A stretch of 64,000 nt of DNA from Thioclava sp. SK-1 (GTDB lineage Bacteria; Pseudomonadota; Alphaproteobacteria; Rhodobacterales; Rhodobacteraceae). The stretch lies in assembly GCF_001705665.1 (NCBI RefSeq), contig NZ_MDHA01000032.1, positions 310,001 to 374,000 of the forward strand, in the 5' to 3' direction. The notes beneath the pieces were generated by a model that saw nothing but the letters and a program-made list of their open reading frames with translations, made no database searches and was not told the DNA's origin. Below, piece by piece: positions 18,214-28,298 of the stretch; positions within the stretch are counted from its first letter, which is position 1, and each line of letters starts with the position of its first letter. The translations under genes and the position numbers were made by a program.

Positions 18214-19746
18214 ATGAGAGACATTCTGCACGAGCTGGAAGATCGCCGCGCCGAAGCCCGTTTGGGCGGGGGGCAGCGCCGGATTGATGCGCAGCATTCC
18301 AAGGGGAAGCTGACGGCCCGCGAACGGATCGAATTACTGCTGGATGAGGGCAGCTTTGAAGAATTCGATATGTTCAAGACCCATCGCTGCACCGACTTCG
18401 GGATGCAAGAGGATAAACCCTATGGCGATGGTGTGGTCACGGGGTGGGGCACGATCAATGGCCGCATGGTCTATGTGTTTAGTCAGGATTTCACCGTGTT
18501 TGGCGGATCTTTATCCGAGACCCACGCAGAAAAGATCTGCAAGATCATGGATATGGCGATGCAAAACGGCGCGCCGGTGATCGGGATCAATGATTCCGGT
18601 GGTGCGCGGATCCAAGAAGGTGTGGCCAGCCTTGCTGGCTATGCCGATGTGTTTCAGCGCAATATCGAAGCCTCTGGCGTGATCCCGCAAATTTCGGTCA
18701 TCATGGGGCCATGTGCTGGGGGCGCGGTGTATAGTCCGGCGATGACCGACTTTATTTTCATGGTCAAAGACAGCTCGTATATGTTTGTGACCGGGCCTGA
18801 CGTGGTGAAAACCGTCACCAATGAGCAGGTCACGGCAGAAGAGCTGGGCGGGGCCTTGACGCATACTAAGAAGTCGTCAGTGGCCGACGGGGCGTTTGAA
18901 AATGATGTGGAGGCCCTGCACGAGGTCCGCCGTCTGGTGGATTTCTTGCCGCTGTCGAATCGTGAAAAGGCGCCGGTGCGCCCATTCTTTGATGATGTGG
19001 CACGGGTCGAAGACAGCCTTGATACGCTGGTGCCCGCCAATCCCAACATGCCTTATGACATGAAAGAATTGATTCATAAGGTCGCGGATGAGGGCGATTT
19101 CTTTGAAATTCAGGCCGATTATGCGGGTAATATTATCACTGGTTTTATCAGGCTTGAGGGGCAGACGGTCGGTATTGTTGCCAATCAGCCAATGGTTCTG
19201 GCGGGCTGTCTGGACATTGATTCCAGCCGCAAGGCCGCGCGGTTCGTACGGTTTTGTGACTGCTTTGAAATTCCGATCCTGACCTTTGTGGACGTTCCGG
19301 GTTTCTTGCCGGGCACCAGTCAGGAATATAACGGTGTGATCAAACACGGTGCCAAGCTGCTGTTCGCCTATGGCGAGGCAACGGTGCCGATGGTGACTGT
19401 AATCACCCGCAAGGCCTATGGCGGAGCCTATGATGTGATGGCCTCTAAACATTTGCGCTCTGACTTTAATTATGCTTGGCCCACGGCAGAGATTGCGGTG
19501 ATGGGCGCAAAAGGTGCGGTTGAAATTTTGTACCGCTCTGAATTGGGAGAGCCTGACAAGATCGCTGCTCGGGTGGCCGATTACGAAGATCGTTTCGCAA
19601 ACCCGTTCGTGGCCGCCGAAAAGGGCTTTATTGATGAGGTCATCCAGCCGCGTTCTACACGACGCCGGGTAGCGCGCGCTTTTGCCAGTTTGCGGTCGAA
19701 GAAACGCAGCATGCCGGCGAAGAAACACGACAATATCCCGCTGTAA
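18214..19746 (+). CDS. pccB: Propionyl-CoA carboxylase beta subunit (carboxyltransferase)
   Basis: A 510-residue acyl-CoA carboxyltransferase. The N-terminal half contains [20 protein letters not shown] (acyl-CoA oxyanion region) and [18 protein letters not shown]; the C-terminal half has [14 protein letters not shown] and [13 protein letters not shown]. With the biotinylated alpha subunit (pccA, 2.6 kb downstream) it makes (S)-methylmalonyl-CoA. The nearby mutase indicates propionyl-CoA rather than acetyl-CoA as substrate. Strong GAGGAGG ribosome-binding site. Confidence 0.93.
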   Translation: MRDILHELEDRRAEARLGGGQRRIDAQHSKGKLTARERIELLLDEGSFEEFDMFKTHRCTDFGMQEDKPYGDGVVTGWGTINGRMVYVFSQDFTVFGGSLSETHAEKICKIMDMAMQNGAPVIGINDSGGARIQEGVASLAGYADVFQRNIEASGVIPQISVIMGPCAGGAVYSPAMTDFIFMVKDSSYMFVTGPDVVKTVTNEQVTAEELGGALTHTKKSSVADGAFENDVEALHEVRRLVDFLPLSNREKAPVRPFFDDVARVEDSLDTLVPANPNMPYDMKELIHKVADEGDFFEIQADYAGNIITGFIRLEGQTVGIVANQPMVLAGCLDIDSSRKAARFVRFCDCFEIPILTFVDVPGFLPGTSQEYNGVIKHGAKLLFAYGEATVPMVTVITRKAYGGAYDVMASKHLRSDFNYAWPTAEIAVMGAKGAVEILYRSELGEPDKIAARVADYEDRFANPFVAAEKGFIDEVIQPRSTRRRVARAFASLRSKKRSMPAKKHDNIPL

Positions 19747-19773
19747 GGCGGGGCTTTAAGGACGAGACCGCAG

Positions 19774-20115
19774 ATGAATTCGCGATGGTTGATGATTGAT
19801 GAGGGCTGCGGCGTGCTAACCCATGCACGCGGCTGGCCCTTGCGCTGGGATCTGGCGGTGGAAAGTGCTTTTCCGCTGGCCAATCCGCGCCGTCTGGCCC
19901 GTGGGGTTCGGCAAGACATGTGGCGCCGCCTGCAAAATCTGCGTGGGTTTCGTCCCATGGTCCGCGTGGCCGCAGGGGAGGGCGGCCTCGTGATCCGCGC
20001 GGGAGGCGAAGTCGATGGTCGCTTCCCGCGCGCGAAGTTGGAACAGGATTTGGCAGATCTGCTGGCGGATCCGGGGCTGCGGTCGCGGTGGTTGACATGG
20101 GCTGCGCTGAAATGA
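19774..20115 (+). CDS. Conserved hypothetical protein between pccB and pccA
   Basis: A 113-residue basic, arginine- and tryptophan-rich protein with no signal peptide or membrane segment and no family that I recognise. It starts 27 bases after pccB with AAGGA upstream, and its stop overlaps the start of the next gene (ATGA). It is therefore almost certainly expressed with the carboxylase operon. Nothing in the sequence points to a catalytic role. Confidence 0.65.
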   Translation: MNSRWLMIDEGCGVLTHARGWPLRWDLAVESAFPLANPRRLARGVRQDMWRRLQNLRGFRPMVRVAAGEGGLVIRAGGEVDGRFPRAKLEQDLADLLADPGLRSRWLTWAALK

Positions 20116-20528
20116 TCCGGGCGCTGGTTCATATAACGGCCGCGATGGTGTTGGCGGGCGCTGCGCTGGCAGAGGGGTTTACGCCCAAGCTGGTGCCGAT
20201 CTCCGTACCATCGGGACAAGATATCCGGTGGCAGGAAACCGTGTCAGATGCGCAAGGCTCTGCCGGGCGCACGATTCGGTTCCGCTTTGTCGCGCCTGCA
20301 ATTGCGGATGCCACCAAGGTCGATGCGGAGGTCGCCTTGGATGATATGCTGGCGCTGTGCGACACTTTCGCCGTGCCTCGCATCCCCAATGTTGGCCCGC
20401 AGCCAGAGCAGATAGTGATCAGTTTGGCCGATCGCGACATTCCCTTCGGGGAGGCAAACCCCGATGCAGTGCAATATTTTGAGGCATATTCCATTGTCGA
20501 CGGCCATTGTCAGTGGGAGTTCTTCTGA
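20112..20528 (+). CDS. Hypothetical exported protein
   Basis: A 138-residue protein with an N-terminal signal peptide (MIRALVHITAAMVLAGAALA, cleavage probably after ALA). The mature part is rich in acidic residues with two cysteines that could form a disulfide. I do not recognise a family. The ATG at 20112 overlaps the stop of the preceding gene by four bases, which fixes the start; longer in-frame readings would run back through that gene. Confidence 0.65.
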   Translation: MIRALVHITAAMVLAGAALAEGFTPKLVPISVPSGQDIRWQETVSDAQGSAGRTIRFRFVAPAIADATKVDAEVALDDMLALCDTFAVPRIPNVGPQPEQIVISLADRDIPFGEANPDAVQYFEAYSIVDGHCQWEFF

Positions 20529-20718
20529 TGGGCTGTGACAAATTTGTGCATGCCGCGCGGGCATCGGCAAACAGTTGGGCGGGGGACATGTTAATCCCCC
20601 TAGAGTGGCGCAAAAAATCTGCTACGATTCCAACAGGCCGTGTGGCCTCCCAGGGGCGCGCGCCCTTGTGGTTCCCATTTTGTGGCCCGGCAATGTTCCG
20701 CGCCCATAGGAGACTGAC

Positions 20719-20841
20719 ATGTCCAAGAAAGCCCTCCTCGCCGTTGCGCTCGTTGCTTTCGTTGCAGCCTGCGCGCCCAAGCCAGAGCCGGTTATGGTTG
20801 AACCGGTCACGGTTGAACCGACCTATACCAGCAAAATGTAA
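20719..20841 (+). CDS. Small lipoprotein (40 aa)
   Basis: This tiny protein begins KKALLAVALVAFVAACAP, a complete lipoprotein signal with the lipobox VAAC, so acylation is expected at Cys18. The mature peptide is about 23 residues with a repeated proline/valine/glutamate pattern (PVMVEPVTVEP). A GGAG ribosome-binding site precedes the ATG. A stem-loop with an 8-bp CCCCTGCC/GGCAGGGG stem (20857-20881) follows 16 bases after the stop but lacks a T run. Function unknown; the length and lipobox make it credible. Confidence 0.7.
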   Translation: MSKKALLAVALVAFVAACAPKPEPVMVEPVTVEPTYTSKM

Positions 20842-20973
20842 GACAGTTTCTGCAGCCCCCTGCCTGCATGGCGGGCAGGGGTGCTCACCGGGTTGTGTAT
20901 GGTGCAGCCGGTGCGTGTCCTATCTTTTACGCAATGCCGCCCCGTCGGGCGCGCATTATGAAAGGACATTTCC

Positions 20974-21144
20974 ATGCGTATCATTCTTGCAGCGGGTCTT
21001 CTGGGCAGTCTTGGCCTTGCAGGTTGCGGTGTCATCCAGACGCCAGGACGCTGCGCCCCTCCGGGACGGGTCAATGAGAACCTTGTCATCATGGAGCCAT
21101 GCGGGCAGCCGATCTATCAGCCCGAATTCCGCGACGATAATTAA
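20974..21144 (+). CDS. Small lipoprotein (56 aa)
   Basis: The N-terminus RIILAAGLLGSLGLAGCG is a lipoprotein signal with lipobox LAGC (Cys18). The mature 39 residues contain two further cysteines (GRCAPPG and EPCGQP) that could form a disulfide. The start has AAAGGA about eight bases upstream. It is the second of three short lipoprotein genes between pccB and pccA. I do not recognise a family. Confidence 0.65.
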   Translation: MRIILAAGLLGSLGLAGCGVIQTPGRCAPPGRVNENLVIMEPCGQPIYQPEFRDDN

Positions 21145-21231
21145 TCAGCAGTTTCCCCCGCGGGTGCGCCGGTCCTTGAAGGGCGGCGCTGCTTCGTGGC
21201 ATCTGCGGTCTCAGAACAAGGAGACGCAGAT

Positions 21232-21621
21232 ATGCTGAAACATCGTGGGTTCCCGGGCCGGTTGCCCAGCACGGATTATCAATTCGTGATCCGTCGCGCC
21301 AATAAGAAGGGCGCGACGAAAATTATCCGCCGTGAGCGGTATCGTGATCGCGCGGCCGAAGATCGCCGCGCTGATGCAGGGTTTATCGCGGCACTTTGGA
21401 CGCATTTCGGGGAAGAGCCGTTTGAACGTGGCAACCTTGATGCGGGCCGGATCAGCTGGCTGTTTGGCCGCGAAGTGGTCCCTGCCGAAGATCCCTTTGA
21501 TCCCGAATCTTATGACGCATTGCTGAAGATTGATCTGAAAAAGGCCGAGGCGTCTTTTCCAGAGGTCTTTGCCGAGACAGAAGATTTCGGCTTTGATGAT
21601 GATGAAGAGGATTGGGCGTGA
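21232..21621 (+). CDS. Conserved hypothetical protein (129 aa)
   Basis: A soluble protein with a basic N-terminal third (GATKIIRRERYRDRAAEDRR) and a strongly acidic C-terminus ending FGFDDDEEDWA. There is no signal peptide, membrane segment or recognisable catalytic motif. AAGGAG lies eight bases before the ATG at 21232; an earlier in-frame start at 21196 has no such site. The charge pattern suggests a nucleic-acid- or protein-binding role, but this is speculation. Confidence 0.6.
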   Translation: MLKHRGFPGRLPSTDYQFVIRRANKKGATKIIRRERYRDRAAEDRRADAGFIAALWTHFGEEPFERGNLDAGRISWLFGREVVPAEDPFDPESYDALLKIDLKKAEASFPEVFAETEDFGFDDDEEDWA

Positions 21622-21997
21622 ATTTGCTGGCCTCAGTATGTTTTGGGCAAGCGGCTGCTGATGCCGCGCGTGACACGGGTTTGGCATTTGTCAAACGTGG
21701 TCGCGGGGTCCAAATATCTGGGGCACAGCGGCGTCCGGCTTTGAACGCGGCGCCGCGACATGCACTGCCTACCTTGTCCCAAGTGAACTGGCCTGCCCTG
21801 ATGGTCGGGCCAGTTTGCGGGCAGGCGCAGACCGACTGGAAGATAAGGCCGTATTCGGCCCCGTATCTGCCCCAACCAAAAGCGGCCAATGCGCGACCCT
21901 TTGCCGATGCAGGTGCGTTTTGCGCGAAACGGGTCTTTCCTTCGCCGCGCGGCGCACTAATGTCTGTTGTGATTGATAAATCCAACGGAGCATTTCC
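21622..21997. other. Intergenic region with one hairpin
   Basis: 376 bases without a supportable gene. A frame open through this stretch runs on into the lipoprotein gene and pccA in another phase and shows no recognisable protein. An eight-base-pair stem AACTGGCC/GGCCAGTT (21786-21815) with a 14-base loop could terminate the upstream gene, though only three T follow. The AT-rich stretch before 21998 probably holds the promoter of the next gene. Confidence 0.45.
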
Positions 21998-22207
21998 ATG
22001 CGTAAGACCACTCTTCTTCTTTCGATCCTTGCAGCGACCGCGGTTTCTGGCTGCATGCAGACCCAAGGCCAGCGCGCGCTTGCAGGCGGTGCGGCCGGTG
22101 CGCTTATCGCAGATGCGACCGACAACAACGTCGTGGCCGGCGGTGCGCTGGGCGCGCTTGCAGGCGGCGCAAGCTGCAATGTCAACATCGGCGCGCCTTG
22201 CTACTAA
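21998..22207 (+). CDS. Glycine-zipper small lipoprotein (69 aa)
   Basis: The signal peptide RKTTLLLSILAATAVSGCM ends in the lipobox VSGC (Cys19). The mature part alternates glycine and alanine (LAGGAAGALIADATDNNVVA, GGALGALAGGAS), a glycine-zipper pattern found in outer-membrane-associated lipoproteins. Two cysteines near the C-terminus may be bridged. An ACGGAG ribosome-binding site is present and an intrinsic terminator follows, so the gene is its own transcription unit between the pcc genes. Confidence 0.75.
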   Translation: MRKTTLLLSILAATAVSGCMQTQGQRALAGGAAGALIADATDNNVVAGGALGALAGGASCNVNIGAPCY

Positions 22208-22266
22208 GACGCAGGCAGATGCTGCACTGATCCGTCGCGCCAATCGCGCGGCAGGACAGGGTTTTT

Positions 22267-22300
22267 ACACCACTCAGGCGATCCGCTTGGGTGGTGTTTT
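22267..22300 (+). terminator. Intrinsic terminator upstream of pccA
   Basis: A 14-base-pair hairpin (ACACCAC and CAGGCG arms pairing with CGCTTG and GTGGTGT, one G:T pair in each half) with a three-base loop, followed by TTTC. It lies 60 bases after the lipoprotein gene and isolates pccA from upstream transcription. Confidence 0.8.
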
Positions 22301-22387
22301 CATGTCCGCGTCCCAGATTGGGGCGCTGGTCGACAGCTCGGACATAGGCGCGGGAGGAGTTATCGCGCCTAACGGGAAGGGAGTGCC

Positions 22388-24391
22388 ATGTTCAAGAAAA
22401 TTCTGATCGCCAACCGGGGTGAAATCGCGTGCCGGGTCATCAAGACCGCGCGCAAAATGGGCATTCAAACCGTCGCGGTGTATTCCGATGCGGATGCACA
22501 GGCGCTGCATGTGGAAATGGCGGATGAAAAGGTCCATATCGGCCCGCCCCCTGCCAACCAATCCTATATTGTGATTGATAAAATCATGCAGGCGATTCGT
22601 TCGTCTGGTGCCCAGGCCGTCCATCCGGGCTATGGGTTCTTATCCGAGAATTCCAAATTCGCAGAAGCGCTGGCAGCCGAAGGCGTGGCCTTTATCGGTC
22701 CGCCTGTCGGCGCGATTGAGGCGATGGGGGATAAGATCACCTCGAAGAAAATTGCCCAAGAGGCTGGGGTCAGCACGGTGCCCGGTTACATGGGTTTGAT
22801 CGAAGACGCGGATGAGGCGGTGAAGATCTCAGGTCAGATTGGCTATCCGGTGATGATCAAGGCCAGCGCAGGCGGCGGCGGTAAGGGCATGCGGATCGCG
22901 TGGAACGACCAAGAGGCGCGTGAAGGTTTTCAATCGTCGAAGAACGAAGCCGCCAATAGCTTTGGCGATGACCGCATTTTCATTGAGAAATTCGTTACTC
23001 AGCCGCGCCATATCGAAATTCAGGTGCTGTGCGATGCGCATGGCAACGGTATCTATCTGGCAGAGCGCGAATGCTCAATTCAGCGCCGCAATCAGAAGGT
23101 TATTGAAGAGGCCCCGTCGCCCTTCTTGGATGAAGAGACCCGTCGCGCGATGGGGGAGCAATCCGTGGCGCTGGCCAAGGCGGTGGGCTATACCAGCGCG
23201 GGCACAGTGGAATTCATCGTTGATGGCGATCGGAACTTCTATTTCCTTGAAATGAACACCCGCCTGCAGGTGGAACATCCGGTGACAGAGCTGATCACCG
23301 GTGTGGATCTGGTGGAGCAGATGATACGTATCGCCAATGGCGAGGCGCTGTCGATCACGCAAGAGGAAGTGAAGATCAACGGTTGGGCGATGGAAAGCCG
23401 TCTTTATGCCGAAGATCCTTATCGCAATTTCTTGCCCTCTATCGGGCGTTTGACGCGGTATCGTCCTCCGGTCGAAGGCCCGACAGAGGGAGGCGGCATC
23501 GTGCGCAATGATACCGGCGTGTTTGAGGGTGGCGAGATCAGCATGTTCTACGACCCGATGATTGCCAAACTTTGCACATGGGGGCCGACCCGCGCCGATG
23601 CGATCGAAGAGATGCGTCTGGCGCTGGATATGTTTGAGGTCGAAGGCATTGGTCATAACCTGCCGTTCTGCGCGGCGGTGATGGATCATGACCGTTTTAC
23701 CTCGGGCAATATCACCACAGCGTTTATTGAGGAAGAATATCCCAACGGGTTTGACGGGGTGTCGCTCAGTGATGATGCGCTGCACAATGTCGTGGCCGCT
23801 GTGGCGGCGATGGAGCGGGTGGCGGAAATTCGGCGCACGCAAATTTCGGGCACATTGGGCAATCATGAACGCCAGGTGGGCGATGATTGGGTTGTGACCT
23901 TGCAAGGGCAGTCAATCACCGTATCGGTCAAGGCCGATAAGGCAGGCTCCACAATCACGTTCCCTGATGGCACGCAGCATCGCGTGACCTCTGATTGGGT
24001 GCCAGGCCAGCCCTTGGCCAAATTGCGTATTGATGGCAAGCCATTGGTGCTAAAGGTCAATAAGGTTTCAATGGGGTTCCGTATCCGCCTGCGCGGTGCC
24101 GATCTGAAGGTCTTGGTGCAGACCCCGCGCCAGCATGAACTGTGGCAGCTTATGCCAGAAAAATTGCCACCAGATACATCGCGGTTGCTGCTATGCCCGA
24201 TGCCGGGCCTGATCGTGTCGATTAACGTTGAGGTCGGTGATGAGGTTCAGGAGGGGCAGGCACTGGCCACGGTTGAGGCAATGAAGATGGAAAACATCTT
24301 ACGTGCCGAGAAAAAGGGCGTGGTAAAATCTGTCAATGCGACACCGGGGGCCTCATTGGCTGTCGATGACGTGATCCTTGAATTTGAGTGA
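22388..24391 (+). CDS. pccA: Propionyl-CoA carboxylase alpha subunit (biotin carboxylase, biotinylated)
   Basis: A 667-residue protein with three parts. The biotin carboxylase ATP-grasp domain (residues 1-445) has KILIANRGEIACRVIKTARK, the glycine-rich KASAGGGGKGMR and FLEMNTRLQVEHPVTE. A bridging region follows, then a C-terminal biotinyl domain with the target lysine in VEAMKMENIL. It carboxylates its own biotin and passes CO2 to PccB. The start has AAGGGAG upstream. Promoter and terminator signals suggest expression separate from pccB. Confidence 0.95.
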   Translation: MFKKILIANRGEIACRVIKTARKMGIQTVAVYSDADAQALHVEMADEKVHIGPPPANQSYIVIDKIMQAIRSSGAQAVHPGYGFLSENSKFAEALAAEGVAFIGPPVGAIEAMGDKITSKKIAQEAGVSTVPGYMGLIEDADEAVKISGQIGYPVMIKASAGGGGKGMRIAWNDQEAREGFQSSKNEAANSFGDDRIFIEKFVTQPRHIEIQVLCDAHGNGIYLAERECSIQRRNQKVIEEAPSPFLDEETRRAMGEQSVALAKAVGYTSAGTVEFIVDGDRNFYFLEMNTRLQVEHPVTELITGVDLVEQMIRIANGEALSITQEEVKINGWAMESRLYAEDPYRNFLPSIGRLTRYRPPVEGPTEGGGIVRNDTGVFEGGEISMFYDPMIAKLCTWGPTRADAIEEMRLALDMFEVEGIGHNLPFCAAVMDHDRFTSGNITTAFIEEEYPNGFDGVSLSDDALHNVVAAVAAMERVAEIRRTQISGTLGNHERQVGDDWVVTLQGQSITVSVKADKAGSTITFPDGTQHRVTSDWVPGQPLAKLRIDGKPLVLKVNKVSMGFRIRLRGADLKVLVQTPRQHELWQLMPEKLPPDTSRLLLCPMPGLIVSINVEVGDEVQEGQALATVEAMKMENILRAEKKGVVKSVNATPGASLAVDDVILEFE

Positions 24392-24474
24392 TCGCCGATG
24401 GCCATTGCGGATCATAGTGCCATCCATATCTGCCCTTTGGCGGATGTGCAGCCTATGGTCGGCGGTGGTCTTTG

Positions 24475-24993
24475 CTACATCGCTGCGCCGCTGCGCACCT
24501 CTTCGCGGCGCAGTGGCATCCGGTCAATAGAGCGTAAAATCTCGCGCCCGTCCCACGGGAAGGGTTTACGCTGGCTGACGGTGCCGTCCTTGGCAATCAA
24601 CACAAGTGAAAACCCGCGCGGACGCAGTTTTTGGCGCAACGCAGAGGGCGGTTCGGGCCGGGTATCGAAGATTACAACCACATCGCGGGCCGCCAACTCC
24701 GGCCAACGCGCGTTCAGCGCCTCCATCTGGTCGGTGAAGGCCGGGTCAAGCGGGCTATCGGCAAAGACAACAACCGGGCGCGCCAACCAGATCAGTTCAG
24801 AAAGATTGACCCCATCCGCCGATAGCGGCGTGAAATCGGCGCCCGGATCGATCTGCGCCATCGGGGAAACGCCTTCCGAGGGGCTATTTTCCCCCGGCAC
24901 GCCTTGGGCCTGCAGCGCGGTGCCAAATGGCACAATGCTAAGTACAGCGCATAAAACACCCGATATGGTCCGTCGGATCTGGGTTGCAGGCAT
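24475..24993 (-). CDS. DUF4174-domain exported protein
   Basis: A 172-residue protein with an N-terminal signal peptide (about residues 1-29, ending ALQAQ). The domain after residue 55 has the pattern of DUF4174 (ARPVVVFADSPLDPAFTDQM; VVVIFDTRP; LVLIAKDGTVSQRKPFPW), a thioredoxin-like fold that lacks the CxxC pair. I chose the start at 24993 for its AAGGAG site. It is antisense to the pccA-mutase direction. Function unknown. Confidence 0.75.
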   Translation of the reverse strand: MPATQIRRTISGVLCAVLSIVPFGTALQAQGVPGENSPSEGVSPMAQIDPGADFTPLSADGVNLSELIWLARPVVVFADSPLDPAFTDQMEALNARWPELAARDVVVIFDTRPEPPSALRQKLRPRGFSLVLIAKDGTVSQRKPFPWDGREILRSIDRMPLRREEVRSGAAM

Positions 24994-25159
24994 CACGCTC
25001 TCCTTTGATATCAATATAGGGTGTGTGGTGGCCTGCGCCTATGGTGTTGGGCAGAAAACATGGCCTGTTAATGGGCAATTCGTGGCGGATGGTAACCACT
25101 GCCCTACGGATACTGTGCCATATTGCGATCAGTATAAGGTAAACAAGGGCAGTCGAGTG

Positions 25160-26005
25160 ATGGATGTGATTTTGCATGTGGGCGCGCACCGCACCGCCAC
25201 CACGTCTTTGCAACATTGGCTGTCTGGTCATTGCCCGTCTGATGTCACCTTTTGGGGGCCAAGTTATCTGCGTGCTGGCCATCACTGGGCCGGGTTGATC
25301 CGTCGCGCCGACCTGTTGCGCGTGCAAGATATGGTAGTGGGGGCACGATCTGCGCGCCGTTTCGCCCGGATGATCGCGGTTGAGCGCGCGCGCGGCACAC
25401 GCAGTGTCATTATCAGCGAAGAGAACGTCTTGGGCGGGTTACAACATCTGTGGGATGCGGGACGGTTTTACCCCGATGCGCGGGCCCGTTTGCAGCGCCT
25501 AGGTGATGCGTTGGGCCAACATATTACCGTGGTCGCGTTGTCAATCCGTGATCTGCATGATTGGTGGTGCTCGCTGTTGGGATTGGAGCAATTGCGCAGC
25601 GGCATCACACATAACGCGCAGCACCTGTCTCAGATCGCCGCCGATCCGCGTGGCTGGCAAAGCCTGATCTGCGATATCCAAGCCGCCTTTGCACCACGCC
25701 CCCTGGTCGTGTGGCGTCATGAGAATCTGGCCGGCGCCCCCAATGCGCAATTGGCCGCCATGTTGGGTCAAACCGCGCCCAAAGTCGCAATGGCGCCCGG
25801 AACCGCACCTTGGTTCAATGCCGGTCAATACGGGCGGTATCGTCCGTTCTCCGCCGCGCAGGCCGCACAGCTTATCGCGCATGACCACCATGATCTGGCA
25901 TGGCTGCGCAGCGGCCCGCCGGGTATCCAATTCGTCGACACCAACGTGCGCCAGCCTGACCTATGTGTCGCTGAAGGCGCTCTCGCAGGAAGGATCGAAC
26001 CATGA
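25160..26005 (+). CDS. Sulfotransferase-like P-loop protein
   Basis: A 281-residue protein starting [20 protein letters not shown]. The [13 protein letters not shown] segment matches the PAPS-binding P-loop of bacterial sulfotransferase-like proteins (HxGxxKTGTTSLQ type), and [12 protein letters not shown] resembles the second part of the fold. The usual lysine of the loop is arginine here. The stop overlaps the mutase start (ATGA), so the two are coupled although a shared function is not obvious. GTG at 25157 is an alternative start. Confidence 0.6.
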   Translation: MDVILHVGAHRTATTSLQHWLSGHCPSDVTFWGPSYLRAGHHWAGLIRRADLLRVQDMVVGARSARRFARMIAVERARGTRSVIISEENVLGGLQHLWDAGRFYPDARARLQRLGDALGQHITVVALSIRDLHDWWCSLLGLEQLRSGITHNAQHLSQIAADPRGWQSLICDIQAAFAPRPLVVWRHENLAGAPNAQLAAMLGQTAPKVAMAPGTAPWFNAGQYGRYRPFSAAQAAQLIAHDHHDLAWLRSGPPGIQFVDTNVRQPDLCVAEGALAGRIEP

Positions 26006-28131
26006 CCAATACAGCGCTCGACAGCTGGTCGTCTCTGGCCGTGAAGGAACTGCGTGGCAAGCCGCTTGACAGCTTGGATTGGCACACGCTGGAAGGGATC
26101 ACCGTCAAGCCGGTCTATACGGCCGATGATCTGAAAGGGTTAGACCACCTGAACACCATCCCAGGTCAGGCGCCATTCACCCGCGGCGTCAAGGCGACGA
26201 TGTATGCCGGCCGCCCGTGGACAATCCGCCAATATGCCGGGTTCTCCACCGCCGAGGAATCCAACGCCTTTTATCGCCGCGCTTTGGCCGCAGGCCAACA
26301 AGGTGTCTCGGTCGCTTTCGATCTGGCCACCCATCGGGGCTATGACAGCGACCACCCACGGGTTGAAGGCGATGTTGGCAAGGCCGGTGTAGCCATCGAC
26401 AGCGTCGAGGACATGAAGATCCTTTTTGACGGGATCCCCTTGGACAAAGTCTCGGTCTCAATGACGATGAATGGCGCGGTGATCCCGATCCTGGCCAGCT
26501 TTATCGTGACGGGCGAAGAACAAGGCCATGACAAAGCGCTTCTGGCGGGCACCATTCAAAACGACATTCTAAAAGAATTCATGGTTCGCAATACCTATGT
26601 CTATCCGCCCGAACCCTCGATGCGGATCATTGCGGATATCATCGAATATACTGCCAATGAAATGCCGAAGTTCAACTCCATTTCGATCTCTGGCTACCAT
26701 ATGCAAGAGGCGGGGGCGAACCTGGTGCAAGAGCTGGCCTTCACGATTGCCGATGGCCGCGAATACGTCCGCACAGCGATCCAAGCGGGAATGGATGTGG
26801 ACCGCTTCGCCCCCCGCCTGTCCTTCTTCTTCGCTATTGGAATGAATTTTTTCATGGAGGCCGCAAAGCTGCGCGCGGCGCGCACCTTGTGGGCGCGCGT
26901 GATGGCGGAGTTTGAACCAAAATCAGAAAAATCCAGTATGTTACGAACGCATTGCCAGACCTCCGGCGTGTCCTTGCAAGAACAAGACCCGTATAACAAC
27001 GTCATCCGCACAGCCTATGAGGCAATGGCGGCAGCCCTTGGTGGGACGCAATCGCTGCACACCAATGCGCTTGATGAGGCAATTGCACTGCCCACTGATT
27101 TCTCGGCCCGGATCGCCCGCAACACTCAGCTGATCTTGCAAGAGGAAACGGGCATCACCAATGTCGTCGACCCGTTGGCCGGCAGCTATTATGTCGAAAG
27201 TCTGACTGCCAGTCTGATTGACGAAGCCTGGAAGCTGATCGAAGAAGTCGAAGACATGGGCGGAATGACCAAGGCCGTCGCCTCTGGCATGCCCAAGCTC
27301 AAGATCGAAGAATCAGCGGCCAAACGACAAGCCCTGATCGACCGGGGCGAAGATGTCATTGTTGGCGTGAACAAATACCGACTAGAGCAGGAAGACGACC
27401 TTGATATTTTAGATATCGATAATGTCAAAGTGCGCGATGCGCAGATCGCCCGTCTGACCAAAATGCGCATGACCCGAGACGAGGCCGCATGCACCGCCGC
27501 CTTGGCAGAGCTGGAACGGCGCGCCAAACAAGGCGGCAACCTGCTGGAAGCCGCGGTCGAGGCCGCACGTCAACGCGCCAGTGTCGGGGAAATATCAATG
27601 GCTATGGAAAAAGAATTCGGCCGTCACCGGGCCGAAGTCAAAACCCTCGCAGGTGTCTATGGCGCAGCCTATGATGGCGATGAAGGTTTTGCACAAATTC
27701 AGGCTGATGTTAACGCATTTTCTCAAGAAGAAGGACGCCGCCCACGGATGCTGGTGGTGAAAATGGGCCAGGACGGGCATGATCGCGGTGCCAAGGTCAT
27801 TGCCACCGCCTTTGCAGATATCGGCTTTGATGTTGATGTTGGCCCGCTTTTCCAAACCCCGGCAGAGGCCGCGCAGGACGCAATCGATAATGATGTCCAT
27901 ATCATCGGCATCTCCAGCCAAGCCGCCGGCCACAAAACATTGGCGCCAAAATTGATCGAGGCGCTCACGGCCCAGGGCGCAGATGATATCATCGTCATCT
28001 GCGGCGGCGTGATCCCACAACAAGATTACGCCTTTCTCAAAAATGCAGGGGTCAAGGCGATCTTCGGACCAGGAACGAATATTCCCGCCGCAGCCAAGGA
28101 AATCATCGATATCCTTAAGGCGCAAAATTGA
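26002..28131 (+). CDS. Methylmalonyl-CoA mutase, B12-dependent
   Basis: A 709-residue single-chain mutase. The N-terminal TIM barrel binds acyl-CoA ([38 protein letters not shown]), and the C-terminal cobalamin domain has the DxHxxG ligand motif in [16 protein letters not shown] (His about residue 593), then GGGPxG-like [14 protein letters not shown]. It converts methylmalonyl-CoA to succinyl-CoA and completes propionyl-CoA assimilation started by PccAB. The cofactor is adenosylcobalamin, made by the pathway at the left edge of the window. Translationally coupled to the upstream gene. Confidence 0.95.
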   Translation: MTNTALDSWSSLAVKELRGKPLDSLDWHTLEGITVKPVYTADDLKGLDHLNTIPGQAPFTRGVKATMYAGRPWTIRQYAGFSTAEESNAFYRRALAAGQQGVSVAFDLATHRGYDSDHPRVEGDVGKAGVAIDSVEDMKILFDGIPLDKVSVSMTMNGAVIPILASFIVTGEEQGHDKALLAGTIQNDILKEFMVRNTYVYPPEPSMRIIADIIEYTANEMPKFNSISISGYHMQEAGANLVQELAFTIADGREYVRTAIQAGMDVDRFAPRLSFFFAIGMNFFMEAAKLRAARTLWARVMAEFEPKSEKSSMLRTHCQTSGVSLQEQDPYNNVIRTAYEAMAAALGGTQSLHTNALDEAIALPTDFSARIARNTQLILQEETGITNVVDPLAGSYYVESLTASLIDEAWKLIEEVEDMGGMTKAVASGMPKLKIEESAAKRQALIDRGEDVIVGVNKYRLEQEDDLDILDIDNVKVRDAQIARLTKMRMTRDEAACTAALAELERRAKQGGNLLEAAVEAARQRASVGEISMAMEKEFGRHRAEVKTLAGVYGAAYDGDEGFAQIQADVNAFSQEEGRRPRMLVVKMGQDGHDRGAKVIATAFADIGFDVDVGPLFQTPAEAAQDAIDNDVHIIGISSQAAGHKTLAPKLIEALTAQGADDIIVICGGVIPQQDYAFLKNAGVKAIFGPGTNIPAAAKEIIDILKAQN

Positions 28132-28155
28132 TCGGCTGATCTGCGCGCCTGTTGG

Positions 28156-28226
28156 CTTTCAACTTGCTGAAAATATCCCGGGGGTGAATTTTCTTCGGCA
28201 CGAAGAAAAGCGGGGGTTGGCCCCCG
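28156..28226 (-). repeat. Two-hairpin intergenic element, copy 1
   Basis: Read on the minus strand: hairpin (GGGGG/CCCCC), second hairpin (CGAAGAAAA/TTTTCTTCG arms), then a core reading CACCCCCGGGATATTTTCAG and GCAAGTTGAAAG. Three other copies in this window share the layout and the core. It lies 25 bases after the mutase gene. Confidence 0.75.
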
Positions 28227-28233
28227 GCTACGT

Positions 28234-28277
28234 ATAAAAATATGGGGGCGCACAGATGCTGCTGCGCGCCCCCATAT
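28234..28277 (-). terminator. Terminator of rpiA
   Basis: A perfect 12-base-pair stem (28240-28251 with 28266-28277) with a 14-base loop; on the minus strand it is followed by TTTTAT. It lies 21 bases after the rpiA stop. Confidence 0.85.
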
Positions 28278-28298
28278 TCAAATTTGCAACGATGGCGT

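Noticed and set aside
21612-22406. Long plus-strand frame across the lipoprotein gene
   Set aside because: It crosses a convincing lipoprotein gene and an intrinsic terminator in another phase and shows no recognisable protein.
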